Positions 8,108 through 16,166 of a stretch of DNA of 64,000 nt are shown here, one piece after another. Both the position numbers and the translations under genes were made by a program. The notes beneath the pieces are model-generated. The model did not search any database and had not been told where the DNA came from. It worked only from the letters and a program-made list of their open reading frames with translations. Within the stretch, counting starts at the first letter, position 1, and each line of letters starts with the position of its first letter. Source of the stretch: Microbacterium testaceum StLB037 (lineage in GTDB: Bacteria; Actinomycetota; Actinomycetes; Actinomycetales; Microbacteriaceae). The stretch spans positions 145,347 to 209,346 of the forward strand of contig NZ_VTQH01000001.1 of the NCBI RefSeq assembly GCF_008763945.1, written 5' to 3'.

Positions 8108-8557
8108 ATGACCGATGCAACCGACGCCGCCCGCTCCGACCCACCCCGTTTCGACACCAAGGTGGTGGTGGTGCTCGCCGGCGACCTCGCCGCCTGGCAG
8201 GAGCTGAACGTGACGGCCTTTCTGATGTCGGGGATCGCCACCAGCGAAGACGACCTCGTCGGCGAGCCCTACCGCGACGCCGACGGCACCACCTATCTGC
8301 CGATGCTCCGCCAGCCGGTCATCGTGCTCACCGCAGATGCCGAGACGCTCGCCCGCGCCCGAGCCAAAGCCGCCGCGCGCGAGGACGTCTCCGTCGCGAT
8401 CTACACCCGCGAGCTGTTCGACACCTCGCACGACGCGGCCAACCGTGCCGCTGTCGCCGCCGTGGCGGCCTCCGAGCTCGACCTCGTCGGGATCGCCGTG
8501 CGCGGCCCGCGCAATGTGATCGACCGGGTGGTGAAGGGCGCGACGTTCCACGGGTGA
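8108..8557 (+). CDS. DUF2000 family protein
   Basis: 149 residues from the ATG at 8108; an in-frame ATG at 8057 would overlap the AraC start, so the shorter form is preferred. It matches DUF2000 (PTH2-like fold): KVVVVLAGDLAAWQELNVTA, then LVGEPYRDADGTTYLPML and QPVIVLTADAETLARA. Biochemical function is unknown in this family. Its divergent position next to the AraC regulator suggests it may be that regulator's target. A hairpin terminator follows 11 bp after the stop. Confidence 0.8.
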   Translation: MTDATDAARSDPPRFDTKVVVVLAGDLAAWQELNVTAFLMSGIATSEDDLVGEPYRDADGTTYLPMLRQPVIVLTADAETLARARAKAAAREDVSVAIYTRELFDTSHDAANRAAVAAVAASELDLVGIAVRGPRNVIDRVVKGATFHG

Positions 8558-8568
8558 GGAAACGACGA

Positions 8569-8600
8569 GAGGGCCGGACGCCTGTCGGCATCCGGCCCTC
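8569..8600. terminator. Bidirectional hairpin terminator
   Basis: A perfect 10-bp stem (GAGGGCCGGA at 8569-8578, TCCGGCCCTC at 8591-8600) with a 12-base loop lies between two convergent genes: DUF2000 on the plus strand and the 35-residue peptide on the minus strand. Confidence 0.75.
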
Positions 8601-8632
8601 GCGTGCGAACCTCGCTCGGAGGTTCTGGACGA

Positions 8633-8740
8633 CTAGTTGCCTCCGTTGATCACCGACAGGTACGAACCGAAGGGGCGCGCGGTGTCGAGATCGGCGAAGT
8701 CGTCGGCAAGGCCCTCGTGAGGCGTGTTCTCGTTCTTCAT
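8633..8740 (-). CDS. Unrecognised 35-residue peptide
   Basis: A short open frame with its own G-rich ribosome-binding site (ggggtc just before the ATG at 8740) and a terminator right after its stop, so it looks like an independent gene. The peptide starts MKNENTPHEG, has an acidic middle (LADDFADLD) and a Cys-free tail TARPFGSYLSVINGGN. The leader/tail look resembles a precursor of a modified peptide; RPFG occurs in some ATP-grasp-modified peptides, but I see no modifying enzyme nearby and no family I can name. A Thr-Ala-Arg junction and Gly/Asn end are the only distinctive features. Confidence 0.55.
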   Translation of the reverse strand: MKNENTPHEGLADDFADLDTARPFGSYLSVINGGN

Positions 8741-8840
8741 GACCCCAGTGTCGGCGAGCGGCCCTCGCGGGGAAGGGCGCTTGACAATCGGCCGATATCT
8801 CGCCTAGCTAATTACTCTCCGGGCTAACGAAGTCGCGGAA

Positions 8841-9200
8841 TCACGCGTCCGGTGCCTCATTCGTCCCGGCCAGCACCGGAGCGAGCATGATGATCGCCGC
8901 GCCCCCGAGGGCGACGGCCGAGCCGACGAAGTCCCACATCGTCGGCCGGAACCCGTCGACCACGATCCCCCACGCCAGCGAACCCGCGATGAACACCCCG
9001 CCGTAGGCCGCGAGCACGCGCCCGAAGTGCGCTTCGGGCTGCAGCGCTGCGATGAACCCGTAGGCGCCGAGCGCCAGGATGCCCAGAAGGGCGACCCACC
9101 AGCCGCGGTTCTCGCGAACCGCCTGCCAGACGAGCCACGCCCCGCCGATCTCGGCGACCGCGGCCACGGCGAACAGGATCACGATGCGCGCGGTGGTCAT
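8841..9200 (-). CDS. YnfA/UPF0060 family small membrane protein
   Basis: 119 residues with four predicted membrane helices. Signature pieces are [40 protein letters not shown] and the final pair [20 protein letters not shown]. YnfA proteins are distant relatives of small multidrug resistance transporters; function is mostly uncharacterised. The ATG at 9200 gives the canonical family N-terminus. The gene stands alone, reading toward the 35-residue peptide gene, with about 100 bp of AT-richer sequence between them. Confidence 0.9.
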   Translation of the reverse strand: MTTARIVILFAVAAVAEIGGAWLVWQAVRENRGWWVALLGILALGAYGFIAALQPEAHFGRVLAAYGGVFIAGSLAWGIVVDGFRPTMWDFVGSAVALGGAAIIMLAPVLAGTNEAPDA

Positions 9201-9339
9201 CCCGCCATTATCGACCGCGCCACCCACGCGGCCGCCACCGTGACCGATCGGGTTACGCCGGAAAACCGGTAGATGACGGGTGCGAAACATTTGGGATGAG
9301 TGCGCTGTGCGGCCGATACGGTTCCCTCAGGAGGTACCC

Positions 9340-9552
9340 ATGACTCGACCCCGCACGGTGACCCACACGTACACGCTGGCGGGTGGCTGGCAGAAGACGC
9401 ACCTCGGACCTCTCACGGCGGAACTCGCGGAAACCCTGCGGCGCCAGGGCGTGACGATGGTCCGTGCCCGCCGTGGCCTGCTCGACAGCCGCGAGATCTC
9501 GCTCCGCGATTACCCGCCCAAGCGGGCCAAGACGTCCGCACTGCCCGGCTGA
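9340..9552 (+). CDS. Small basic hypothetical protein
   Basis: 70 residues, chosen from the ATG at 9340 because an excellent ribosome-binding site (aggaggt) lies 5 bases upstream. The protein is basic and polar (THTYTLAGGWQKTHLGPLTA, then VRARRGLLDSREISLRDYPP), with no membrane segment or family I recognise. It precedes the FAD dehydrogenase gene by 60 bp and may share its transcript. Confidence 0.7.
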   Translation: MTRPRTVTHTYTLAGGWQKTHLGPLTAELAETLRRQGVTMVRARRGLLDSREISLRDYPPKRAKTSALPG

Positions 9553-9612
9553 CACCCGGCGCGAGGAAGACTCGGCGTAGCGTGGACCCACCACTCGACG
9601 CCGAGGGAGAAC

Positions 9613-11280
9613 ATGGACGCCGACGTCATCATCATCGGGGCGGGCCTCGCGGGCCTCGTCGCCAGCAATGAACTGGTGCGCGCGGGCAAGCGCGTAATCG
9701 TCGTCGAGCAGGAGAACGCTGCGAACCTTGGCGGGCAGGCGTTCTGGTCGTTCGGGGGGATCTTCCTCGTCGACTCCCCCATGCAGCGCCGCCTCGGGGT
9801 GAAGGACTCCCTCGATCTCGCCTGGCAGGACTGGCAGGGCTCCGCCGGATGGGACCGTCTCGACGGCGACCACCCCGAGGACGAGTGGGCGCAGAAGTGG
9901 GGCCGGGCGTACGTCGAGTTCGCTGCCGGAGAGAAACGCTCGTGGCTGCAGCAGCAGGGCGTGAAATTCACCCCCGTGGTCGGGTGGGCGGAGCGCGGGT
10001 CGCTCACCGCCGGCGGCCACGGCAACTCCGTCCCCCGCTTCCACGTGCCGTGGGGAACGGGCACCGGCATCTCGGAACCCTTCGCCGACAGGGCGAGAGC
10101 AGCGGATGCCGTCGACCTGCGGTTCCGCCACCGCGTCGACGGTCTGGTGTTCACCGACGGCGCCGTCACCGGCGTGCGCGGCACCGTCCTCGCCCCCGAC
10201 GACTCACCGCGCGGGGTGTCGTCGTCGCGCGAGGCGGTCGGCGAGTTCGAGCTGTCGGCACAGGCCGTGGTCATCGCCTCGGGCGGCATCGGCGGCGATC
10301 ACGACCGCGTGCGCCGGTGGTGGCCGGAGCGGCTCGGCACGCCCCCGCGCACGATGGTCACCGGCGTCCCCGCCCACGTCGACGGACGCATGCTCGACAT
10401 CGCCGCGGACCAGGGCGTGCGCCTGGTGAACCGGGATCGCATGTGGCACTACACCGAGGGGCTCCAGAACTGGAACCCCGTGTGGCCGGGTCATGGCATC
10501 CGGATCCTTCCCGGTCCTTCCTCGATGTGGCTCGATGCGCGAGGCCGTCGCCTGCCCGCGCCCGGACTGCCCGGGTACGACACCCTCGGCACGCTGAAGC
10601 TGCTACGCACGACCAGCGATCTCGTCGACTACGACTACTCGTGGTTCGTGCTCGATCAGACGATCATCAAGAAGGAGTTCGCGCTCTCGGGTTCGGAGCA
10701 GAACCCCGACATCACGAACCGCGACCTGGCTCTGCTGCTACGCACACGTCTCGGACGCGCCGCTCCCGGCCCGGTCGAGGACTTCAAGCGCGAGGGAGCC
10801 GACTTCGTCGTGGCCGACACCCTGGGTGAGCTCGTCCGCGGCATGAACGCCCTGACCGGAGACGAGCTGCTCGACGAGGACGCCATCCGCCGTCAGATCG
10901 AGGCGCGCGACCGCGAGGTCGTGAACCCGTACTCGAAAGACGCGCAGACCATCGGCATCCAGAACAGCCGACGCTTCCGCGGAGACCGCCTGTTCCGCAC
11001 GGTCCCCGCCCACGCGATCCTCGATCCCCGCCACGGCCCGCTCATCGCCGTGCGACTCTGGATCGTCACGCGCAAGACCCTCGGGGGAATCCAGACCGAC
11101 CTCGACGGCCGCGCCCTGGACGAATCCGGGATGCCGATCCCCGGCCTCTACGCCGCGGGCGAGGCCGCGGGCTTCGGCGGTGGCGGGGCCCACGGGTACA
11201 ACGCCCTCGAGGGGACCTTCCTCGGCGGGTGCCTGTTCACCGGGCGGACGGTGGGGAGGGCGCTGGCGGGGGCGGTGTGA
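9613..11280 (+). CDS. FAD-binding dehydrogenase (FAD_binding_2, ketosteroid-dehydrogenase-like)
   Basis: 555 residues. The N-terminal dinucleotide fold DVIIIGAGLAGLVASNELVR ends with the acidic VIVVEQE that binds the FAD ribose. The C-terminal GLYAAGEAAGFGGGGAHGYN and LEGTFLGGCLFTGRTVGRAL close the FAD domain, as in flavoproteins of the fumarate-reductase/3-ketosteroid delta-1-dehydrogenase superfamily. These proteins are widespread in actinobacteria under the name FAD-binding dehydrogenase; the substrate is unknown. Length is normal and no frameshift is seen. Confidence 0.88.
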   Translation: MDADVIIIGAGLAGLVASNELVRAGKRVIVVEQENAANLGGQAFWSFGGIFLVDSPMQRRLGVKDSLDLAWQDWQGSAGWDRLDGDHPEDEWAQKWGRAYVEFAAGEKRSWLQQQGVKFTPVVGWAERGSLTAGGHGNSVPRFHVPWGTGTGISEPFADRARAADAVDLRFRHRVDGLVFTDGAVTGVRGTVLAPDDSPRGVSSSREAVGEFELSAQAVVIASGGIGGDHDRVRRWWPERLGTPPRTMVTGVPAHVDGRMLDIAADQGVRLVNRDRMWHYTEGLQNWNPVWPGHGIRILPGPSSMWLDARGRRLPAPGLPGYDTLGTLKLLRTTSDLVDYDYSWFVLDQTIIKKEFALSGSEQNPDITNRDLALLLRTRLGRAAPGPVEDFKREGADFVVADTLGELVRGMNALTGDELLDEDAIRRQIEARDREVVNPYSKDAQTIGIQNSRRFRGDRLFRTVPAHAILDPRHGPLIAVRLWIVTRKTLGGIQTDLDGRALDESGMPIPGLYAAGEAAGFGGGGAHGYNALEGTFLGGCLFTGRTVGRALAGAV

Positions 11281-11328
11281 GGCGCCGCTCCGATGCGGGG
11301 CCCTCTGTGGCGGACGGTCGTGCGGGCG

Positions 11329-11850
11329 TCAGGCGCGCGCGGCCGCCGAGGTCATGGGGCACTCGGACGGGTCGCGGGCGGCGAGTCCGACCCGGTTCAG
11401 GTAGCGGATCACGATGCCGTACGACTCGAACAGCGTCGTCTCGACGTAGGGGACGTTGAGCGTCTGGCTGTGCTCCTTGACGATCGCACGGGCCTTGCTG
11501 AGGTGCGGGCGCGGCATGCTCGGGAATAGGTGGTGCTCCATCTGGTAGCTGGGGCCGCCCATGAGCCACGTGGCCCACCAGCCGCCGGTGCAGGAAGACG
11601 AACACCGGAGCGACGAAGACCGCGAAGCGCAGGGCGATGATCGACAGCTCGGTCCAGCGGCCCTTGACGGGCTCGCGCGAAAGCAGGTGCCGCAGTCCGA
11701 TGACGTGCAGGTTCGCACCTTCGAGGGTCAGCAGGGGGAAGAACGCCCAGCCCTGGCGCTGGGTGATCCAGCGCTGGATGCCGCGGGCCTTGGCCGCGTT
11801 CACGCTGAGGAACGAGATCGTGTCGATCTCGATGTCGGGGTCCTCGAGGA
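11329..11850 (-). pseudogene. Decayed fatty-acid desaturase
   Basis: A remnant of a gene related to the intact desaturase at 29590-30696. The readable part begins at EDPDIEIDTISFLSV, continues through RQGWAFFPLLTLEGANLHVI and ALRFAVFVAPVFVF, then jumps with a frame change to GGWWATWLMGGPSYQMEHHL, YVETTLFESYGIVIRYLNRV and the natural C-terminus CPMTSAAARA. The N-terminal ~155 residues, including the first two histidine boxes, are missing, as are about 50 residues at 11592. It cannot be active. The intact paralogue lies 18 kb away in the accessory region. Confidence 0.85.
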
Positions 11851-12027
11851 GCGTATGCGCCCGCACGCATACGCTGCGCCCGGATCGGCGGACAGACGCG
11901 TGGCGCCGGCCAAGGGCCCGCATTCTGCTCAGGCGAGTGCCAGCCTGAGCGCTCCGCCGTTCTCACACGCGCGCAGACAGCACAACCCTGTGGGCGTTTT
12001 CGCCGTCGCGGCCGTACACCGGTCGGT

Positions 12028-13122
12028 ATGGCACGGCAGAAGACCACGCGCACCACTGCTCACCCGGAAGCGCAGCAGAAACCGGACTCCCCCACGGATC
12101 TCGAGAAACGATCCTGGGGGTACGTCCTGAAGAAGACCCTGCGGGAGTTCCTCGCCGACCAGTGCCTCGACGCCGCCGCGGGTCTCGTCTACTACTCGGT
12201 GCTCGCGCTCTTCCCCGCCCTGCTCGCGATCTTCTCGGTCCTCGGCGTCATCGGTCAGGGCGACGCCGCCGCGGCCGCGATCGTCGACATCGTGCGCCAG
12301 GTGGCTCCGGATGCCGCCGATTCCCTGAGCGGACCGCTCGAGGAGATCGCCTCGTCGCCGGGCGCGGGTTTCGCGCTCGTCTCGGGCATCGTGCTGGCCC
12401 TGTGGTCGGCCTCGGGATACGTCGGAGCGTTCAGTCGTGCGATGAACCGCATCTACGAGATCGAAGAGGGCCGGCCCTTCTGGAAGCTGCGCCCCATGCA
12501 GCTCCTCGTCACCGTGATCGCCGTAGTGTCCCTGGCCCTCGTCGCCCTCGGCCTCGTCATCTCGGGCGATGTCACCTCGGCCATCGGCAACGCCCTGCGT
12601 CTCGGCGAGGGCGTGCAGATCGCGTGGGACATCGCCAAATGGCCCGTGATGCTGTTCGTCATCGTGTTCCTGGTCGCGGTGCTCTACTACGCCACCCCGA
12701 ACGCGAAGCAGCCGAAGTTCCGCTGGATCAGCCTCGGCGCGGTCGTCGCGATCGTGATCCTCGCACTGGCGACGGCGGGCTTCGCCTTCTACATCGTCAA
12801 CTTCTCGAACTACGACCGCACCTACGGTTCGCTCGCGGGCGTGATCATCTTCCTGCTGTGGCTGTGGATCGCTAATCTCGCGCTGCTCTTCGGCGCGGAG
12901 TTCGACGCCGAGCTCGAGCGGGGCCGGCAGCTGCAGGGCGGGATCGCCGCCGAACGCGATCTGCAACTGCCCGCGCGCGACACGCGTAAGAGCGACAAGC
13001 AACACGCGAAGGAGCGCGAGGACATCGCGGAGGGCCGCCGCATCCGTCTGGACGCGCCCGAGACCTCGAACGCCCCGCAGCCGACGAAGCGGCGGCGCGG
13101 ACTGTTCGGGAGACGGAAGTGA
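12028..13122 (+). CDS. YihY/UPF0761 family membrane protein
   Basis: 364 residues with six predicted membrane helices between about 40 and 300, flanked by charged tails. Family pieces are DQCLDAAAGLVYYSVLALFP, LWSASGYVGAFSRAMNRIYE, YYATPNAKQPKFRWISLGAV and YGSLAGVIIFLLWLWIANLA. Formerly called RNase BN/virulence factor BrkB; the true function is unknown. The C-terminal ~60 residues are highly charged and end KRRRGLFGRRK. Followed 19 bp later by the histidine phosphatase gene, so possibly in one transcript with it and nnrD. Confidence 0.9.
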   Translation: MARQKTTRTTAHPEAQQKPDSPTDLEKRSWGYVLKKTLREFLADQCLDAAAGLVYYSVLALFPALLAIFSVLGVIGQGDAAAAAIVDIVRQVAPDAADSLSGPLEEIASSPGAGFALVSGIVLALWSASGYVGAFSRAMNRIYEIEEGRPFWKLRPMQLLVTVIAVVSLALVALGLVISGDVTSAIGNALRLGEGVQIAWDIAKWPVMLFVIVFLVAVLYYATPNAKQPKFRWISLGAVVAIVILALATAGFAFYIVNFSNYDRTYGSLAGVIIFLLWLWIANLALLFGAEFDAELERGRQLQGGIAAERDLQLPARDTRKSDKQHAKEREDIAEGRRIRLDAPETSNAPQPTKRRRGLFGRRK

Positions 13123-13141
13123 CGCACGCGGAGGTGACACA

Positions 13142-13867
13142 GTGACGGTGAACAGACTCTGGCTCGTCCGCCACGGCGAGAGCGAGGGAAACGTCGCCGC
13201 GTCGAAGGCCGAGCGCGAGGGGGCTGCGGTCATCACGCTCGACGTCCGCGACGCAGACGTTCCCCTCTCCCCCGTCGGCGAAAAGCAGGCCCGAGCCCTT
13301 CGCACCTGGATGGAGACGAACGGCTCGTCCGTCGAGGAATGTTGGGTCTCGCCATACCATCGCGCGCGTCAGACCCTCGCTCTGGCTCTGGGCGGTGCCG
13401 CCGACGCCTCCCGGCCGCGGGTGGACGAGCGATTGCGCGACCGGGAACTCGGCATCCTGGATCTGCTGACGACCCGCGGAGTGCACGAGCTGCACCCCGA
13501 CGAGGCCGCGCGGCGTCGCCATCTCGGCAAGTTCTTCCACCGCCCGCCCGGTGGAGAGTCGTGGGCCGACGTCGCACTGCGGCTGCGGTCGTTCCTCGCG
13601 GAGCACCTCGAGCGGCCGGCCGACACCGCGCTGATCGTCGCCCACGATGCCGTCATCATGCTCGTGCTGTACATCCTGCTGCCGATGGACGAGGCCGAGC
13701 TGCTCGCCTTCACCGCCGCGCACACGGTCCGCAACGCGTCGGTCACCGAGCTCGTCCGCACCGACGAGGGCTGGAAGCTCGTGACCTTCTCCGACGTCAC
13801 CCACCTGAAAAGCGAAGGCGCCGATGTCACCGTCCACTCCGGAGAGACCGATGCCCCCCACCGTTGA
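13142..13867 (+). CDS. Histidine phosphatase family (phosphoglycerate-mutase-like) protein
   Basis: 241 residues from a GTG start. The catalytic RHGE motif sits in LWLVRHGESEGN near the N-terminus. The second-site residues follow in VSPYHRARQTL and RDRELGILD, and the late histidine in LIVAHDAVIM. These are phosphatases using a phosphohistidine intermediate; the substrate is not predictable. The 3' end overlaps the start of the NAD(P)H-hydrate dehydratase gene by 17 bp. Confidence 0.88.
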   Translation: MTVNRLWLVRHGESEGNVAASKAEREGAAVITLDVRDADVPLSPVGEKQARALRTWMETNGSSVEECWVSPYHRARQTLALALGGAADASRPRVDERLRDRELGILDLLTTRGVHELHPDEAARRRHLGKFFHRPPGGESWADVALRLRSFLAEHLERPADTALIVAHDAVIMLVLYILLPMDEAELLAFTAAHTVRNASVTELVRTDEGWKLVTFSDVTHLKSEGADVTVHSGETDAPHR

Positions 13868-14687
13868 GAAGGTCACCAGCGCGCTGCTGCGGGAGTGGGG
13901 ACTACCGGATCCCGGGTCGAAGAAAGCCCGCGGGCAGGTCGTCGTGGTCGGCGGCTCACCCCGGTCGCCCGGCGCTGTCCTGCTGTCGGCCGAGGCGGCG
14001 CTCCGCGTCGGCGCGGAGCGAGTGGGCCTGGCCGTTCCGCCCGACATCGCGGTGGGCCTCGGCACTGCCATGCCGGAGGCCGGGGTGTACGCCTGGGGAG
14101 GGGATGCCGACTCCCTCGACGACGGCCTGCATTCGGCGCTCGAGTCCGCAGACGCGGTGCTGTTCGGTCCGGGCTTCGACGACCCCGACGTCACGCGCAC
14201 GGCCCTCCTCGCGATCGCGCGGGCCGACGTGGCGCGGCTCGTGCTGGATGCGTTCGCCCTCGGCATCCTGTCGGATATCGATCGTTCCCTCCTGCCCGAT
14301 GACCTGCTCATCAACGCGAACGAGGAAGAAGCCGCGCTGCTGCTCGAGCGCGACCTCGGCGAGGACCGCGCCGCGGACACCGCGGAGATCGCCGCCCTCT
14401 ACCGCGCGGTGGTGCACTGCTTCGGCACTGTCGCCACCCCCGACGGGCGGGTGTGGCAGGCCGAGCCCGGCAGCGGAGGACTCGGCACGGCCGGCAGCGG
14501 CGACGTGCTGTCGGGCTGCATCGCCGGGTTCGCCTCGCGCGGGCTCGAGCCGGAACGCGCGGCGGTATGGGGCGGGTGGGCGCACGCCCGCTCGGGCGAT
14601 CGGCTCACCGAGCGGGCCGGCGTGGGTTTTCTGGCGCGGGATCTGCTGGGAGAGGTGACGGCGGTGGTGCGGGATGCGGTGGGGTGA
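13851..14687 (+). CDS. nnrD: ADP-dependent NAD(P)H-hydrate dehydratase
   Basis: 278 residues from the ATG at 13851, supported by ggagag 5 bases upstream; an upstream ATG at 13824 is in frame but has no such signal. YjeF C-terminal/CARKD fold (ribokinase-like): GQVVVVGGSPRSPGAVLLSA, VLFGPGFDDPDV, LLINANEEEAALLL and the nucleotide/catalytic loop GGLGTAGSGDVLSGCIAGFA. The enzyme repairs hydrated NAD(P)H. It is the stand-alone dehydratase; the epimerase domain is absent, as often in actinobacteria. Confidence 0.88.
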   Translation: MPPTVEKVTSALLREWGLPDPGSKKARGQVVVVGGSPRSPGAVLLSAEAALRVGAERVGLAVPPDIAVGLGTAMPEAGVYAWGGDADSLDDGLHSALESADAVLFGPGFDDPDVTRTALLAIARADVARLVLDAFALGILSDIDRSLLPDDLLINANEEEAALLLERDLGEDRAADTAEIAALYRAVVHCFGTVATPDGRVWQAEPGSGGLGTAGSGDVLSGCIAGFASRGLEPERAAVWGGWAHARSGDRLTERAGVGFLARDLLGEVTAVVRDAVG

Positions 14688-14774
14688 GGGGGCTTTCCGT
14701 TTCCGAAGCCCCAGATGCTCGCACCGGTGTTGACGTTCGACTTCTCGCGACCGGGCGGCTTGGGCCTGCTGGAC

Positions 14775-14933
14775 TCAGAGCTGGTCCGAATGCCCCTCGA
14801 TCTGTTCCCGGCGGTACTTGCGCAGCGCGGAGAGAACCGCTCCACGAATGACGAGCCACGACACCAGAGCCGAGATCCCCCCGATGATCACAGTGGATGG
14901 GAGGGCGATCATGAATTCGTCGAAATCGAACAT
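14775..14933 (-). CDS. Small single-pass membrane protein
   Basis: 52 residues starting MFDFDEFMIALPSTVIIGGI, with one hydrophobic helix followed by a basic segment (RGAVLSALRKYRREQ) and a polar tail ending GHSDQL. A gagcccc/ggtgag stretch precedes the ATG. I do not recognise a family. It is the last chromosomal-looking gene before the accessory region that starts near 15 kb. Confidence 0.55.
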   Translation of the reverse strand: MFDFDEFMIALPSTVIIGGISALVSWLVIRGAVLSALRKYRREQIEGHSDQL

Positions 14934-15197
14934 GGGGCTCACCCTATGGGCGACGCGGTGACGAACTCTCGGACACCGCCGAGAAATGACGAAGGGCCGG
15001 ACACTCTTTCGAGTTCCGACCCATTCTGTGGGCTGTTGGCAGAACTATTCCTGGTGTTCTAGGTGACCGCATGTGGTCAGGAGTTTTCCTATGGCGGTCG
15101 CTCGGTTTTCCTGTGAGCGCTCCGCCTCGGCAACGCGACGGGCGTAAGGGGGAGAGGCGCCGCGCCCGGCCCCGACTGTTGCGACTAGCTTCTGTAC

Positions 15198-16004
15198 ATG
15201 GCTCTGACCCTCGCTCCCCTGCTCCGTGACGCTGGCATCGACCTGGGCGACGCCATTGTTATCCGGCACGCGTACGTGCCGCTGCATGAGGACACCGGGA
15301 GCAGGGGCCTCAACCCGAACTCCACCGGTGCCGAGATCCTCTCTTACACCCGCAACCAGGGCGTCTCCGGGTTCCCGGCGGTACCGCCGAGGCTCTGGGT
15401 GGTGTTCGTCAAGGAGGGCGGCGGGGAGGCACGCCTCTGGTCCGTACTGGAAAACCGTGGTGAGGTGAGCAACGACGGCGTCCGCCGCGAGTTCGACCTG
15501 GTCGAAACGAACGTGATGGCCGACCTTCACGGCCGTCTCGTCATCCAGTGGTCTGCTCCGCGGAGGTGGTGGATGAATGCCGGCCCCGCGAGCGGCAACG
15601 CTGTGACGGGTATTGCGGACGCTGAACCGGTCCCCTTTCCGGGCTTCGATGAGCTGATCCTCAGCCACGCGGACCTGCAGGCGGTGATGCGAGAGCCCCG
15701 GTACGCGAGCTGGCGGACGGCACTGGGTGCGGTGAAGGGCGTTTACCTCATCACCGACACGGCAGACGGCCGACAGTACGTCGGCAAGGCCGACGGTGCA
15801 GACACGCTCCGCGGGAGGTGGTCGGCGTACGCCGCGAACGGTCACGGCAGCAACCGTGACCTGCGGGGCCTGGACGCCAGCTCGTTCCGGTTCTCCGTGC
15901 TACGGGTGTTCGACCCGGCGACACCGGAGGGCGTCATCAACGACGCGGAGGGCCACTACAAGCGGGCGCTGGACACCCGCACGCACGGCCTGAATGCCAA
16001 CTAG
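15198..16004 (+). CDS. GIY-YIG nuclease family protein with unknown N-terminal domain
   Basis: 268 residues. The C-terminal ~95 residues form a GIY-YIG nuclease: GVYLITDTADGRQYVGKADG carries the paired GVY/YVG motif, TLRGRWSAY the arginine, and INDAEGHYKRALDT the metal-binding glutamate, ending near GLNAN. The N-terminal 170 residues (RHAYVPLHEDTGSRGLNPNS, then WVVFVKEGGGEARLW) are a domain I do not recognise, probably target recognition. Similar stand-alone proteins occur near phage-defence genes. No methyltransferase is adjacent, so classic restriction-modification is not supported. Confidence 0.75.
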   Translation: MALTLAPLLRDAGIDLGDAIVIRHAYVPLHEDTGSRGLNPNSTGAEILSYTRNQGVSGFPAVPPRLWVVFVKEGGGEARLWSVLENRGEVSNDGVRREFDLVETNVMADLHGRLVIQWSAPRRWWMNAGPASGNAVTGIADAEPVPFPGFDELILSHADLQAVMREPRYASWRTALGAVKGVYLITDTADGRQYVGKADGADTLRGRWSAYAANGHGSNRDLRGLDASSFRFSVLRVFDPATPEGVINDAEGHYKRALDTRTHGLNAN

Positions 16005-16166
16005 TGCCGAGGTCGTCAGCCCGGGTACCGGGATTACCGTCCGACTAGCCACGATTGATCGCGCACTCACCGAACACGTCGCGCACCTCGGTACGGACGA
16101 CGTGCACATGTGTTTCTGAACCAAGCTCGTGACTGTACCTCCGGGCTTCGCCTTTAATTTCACTAC

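Noticed and set aside
8633..8740. Lasso peptide precursor
   Set aside because: The tail after a possible Gly start (GSYLSVINGGN) has no Asp or Glu at ring position 7-9, and no cyclase/protease genes are adjacent.
14934..15197. Left copy of the tRNA-Pro 3' end (attL)
   Set aside because: I looked for the bases of the T arm and acceptor stem here and did not find them; only the 10-base flank CCCATTCTGT is shared.
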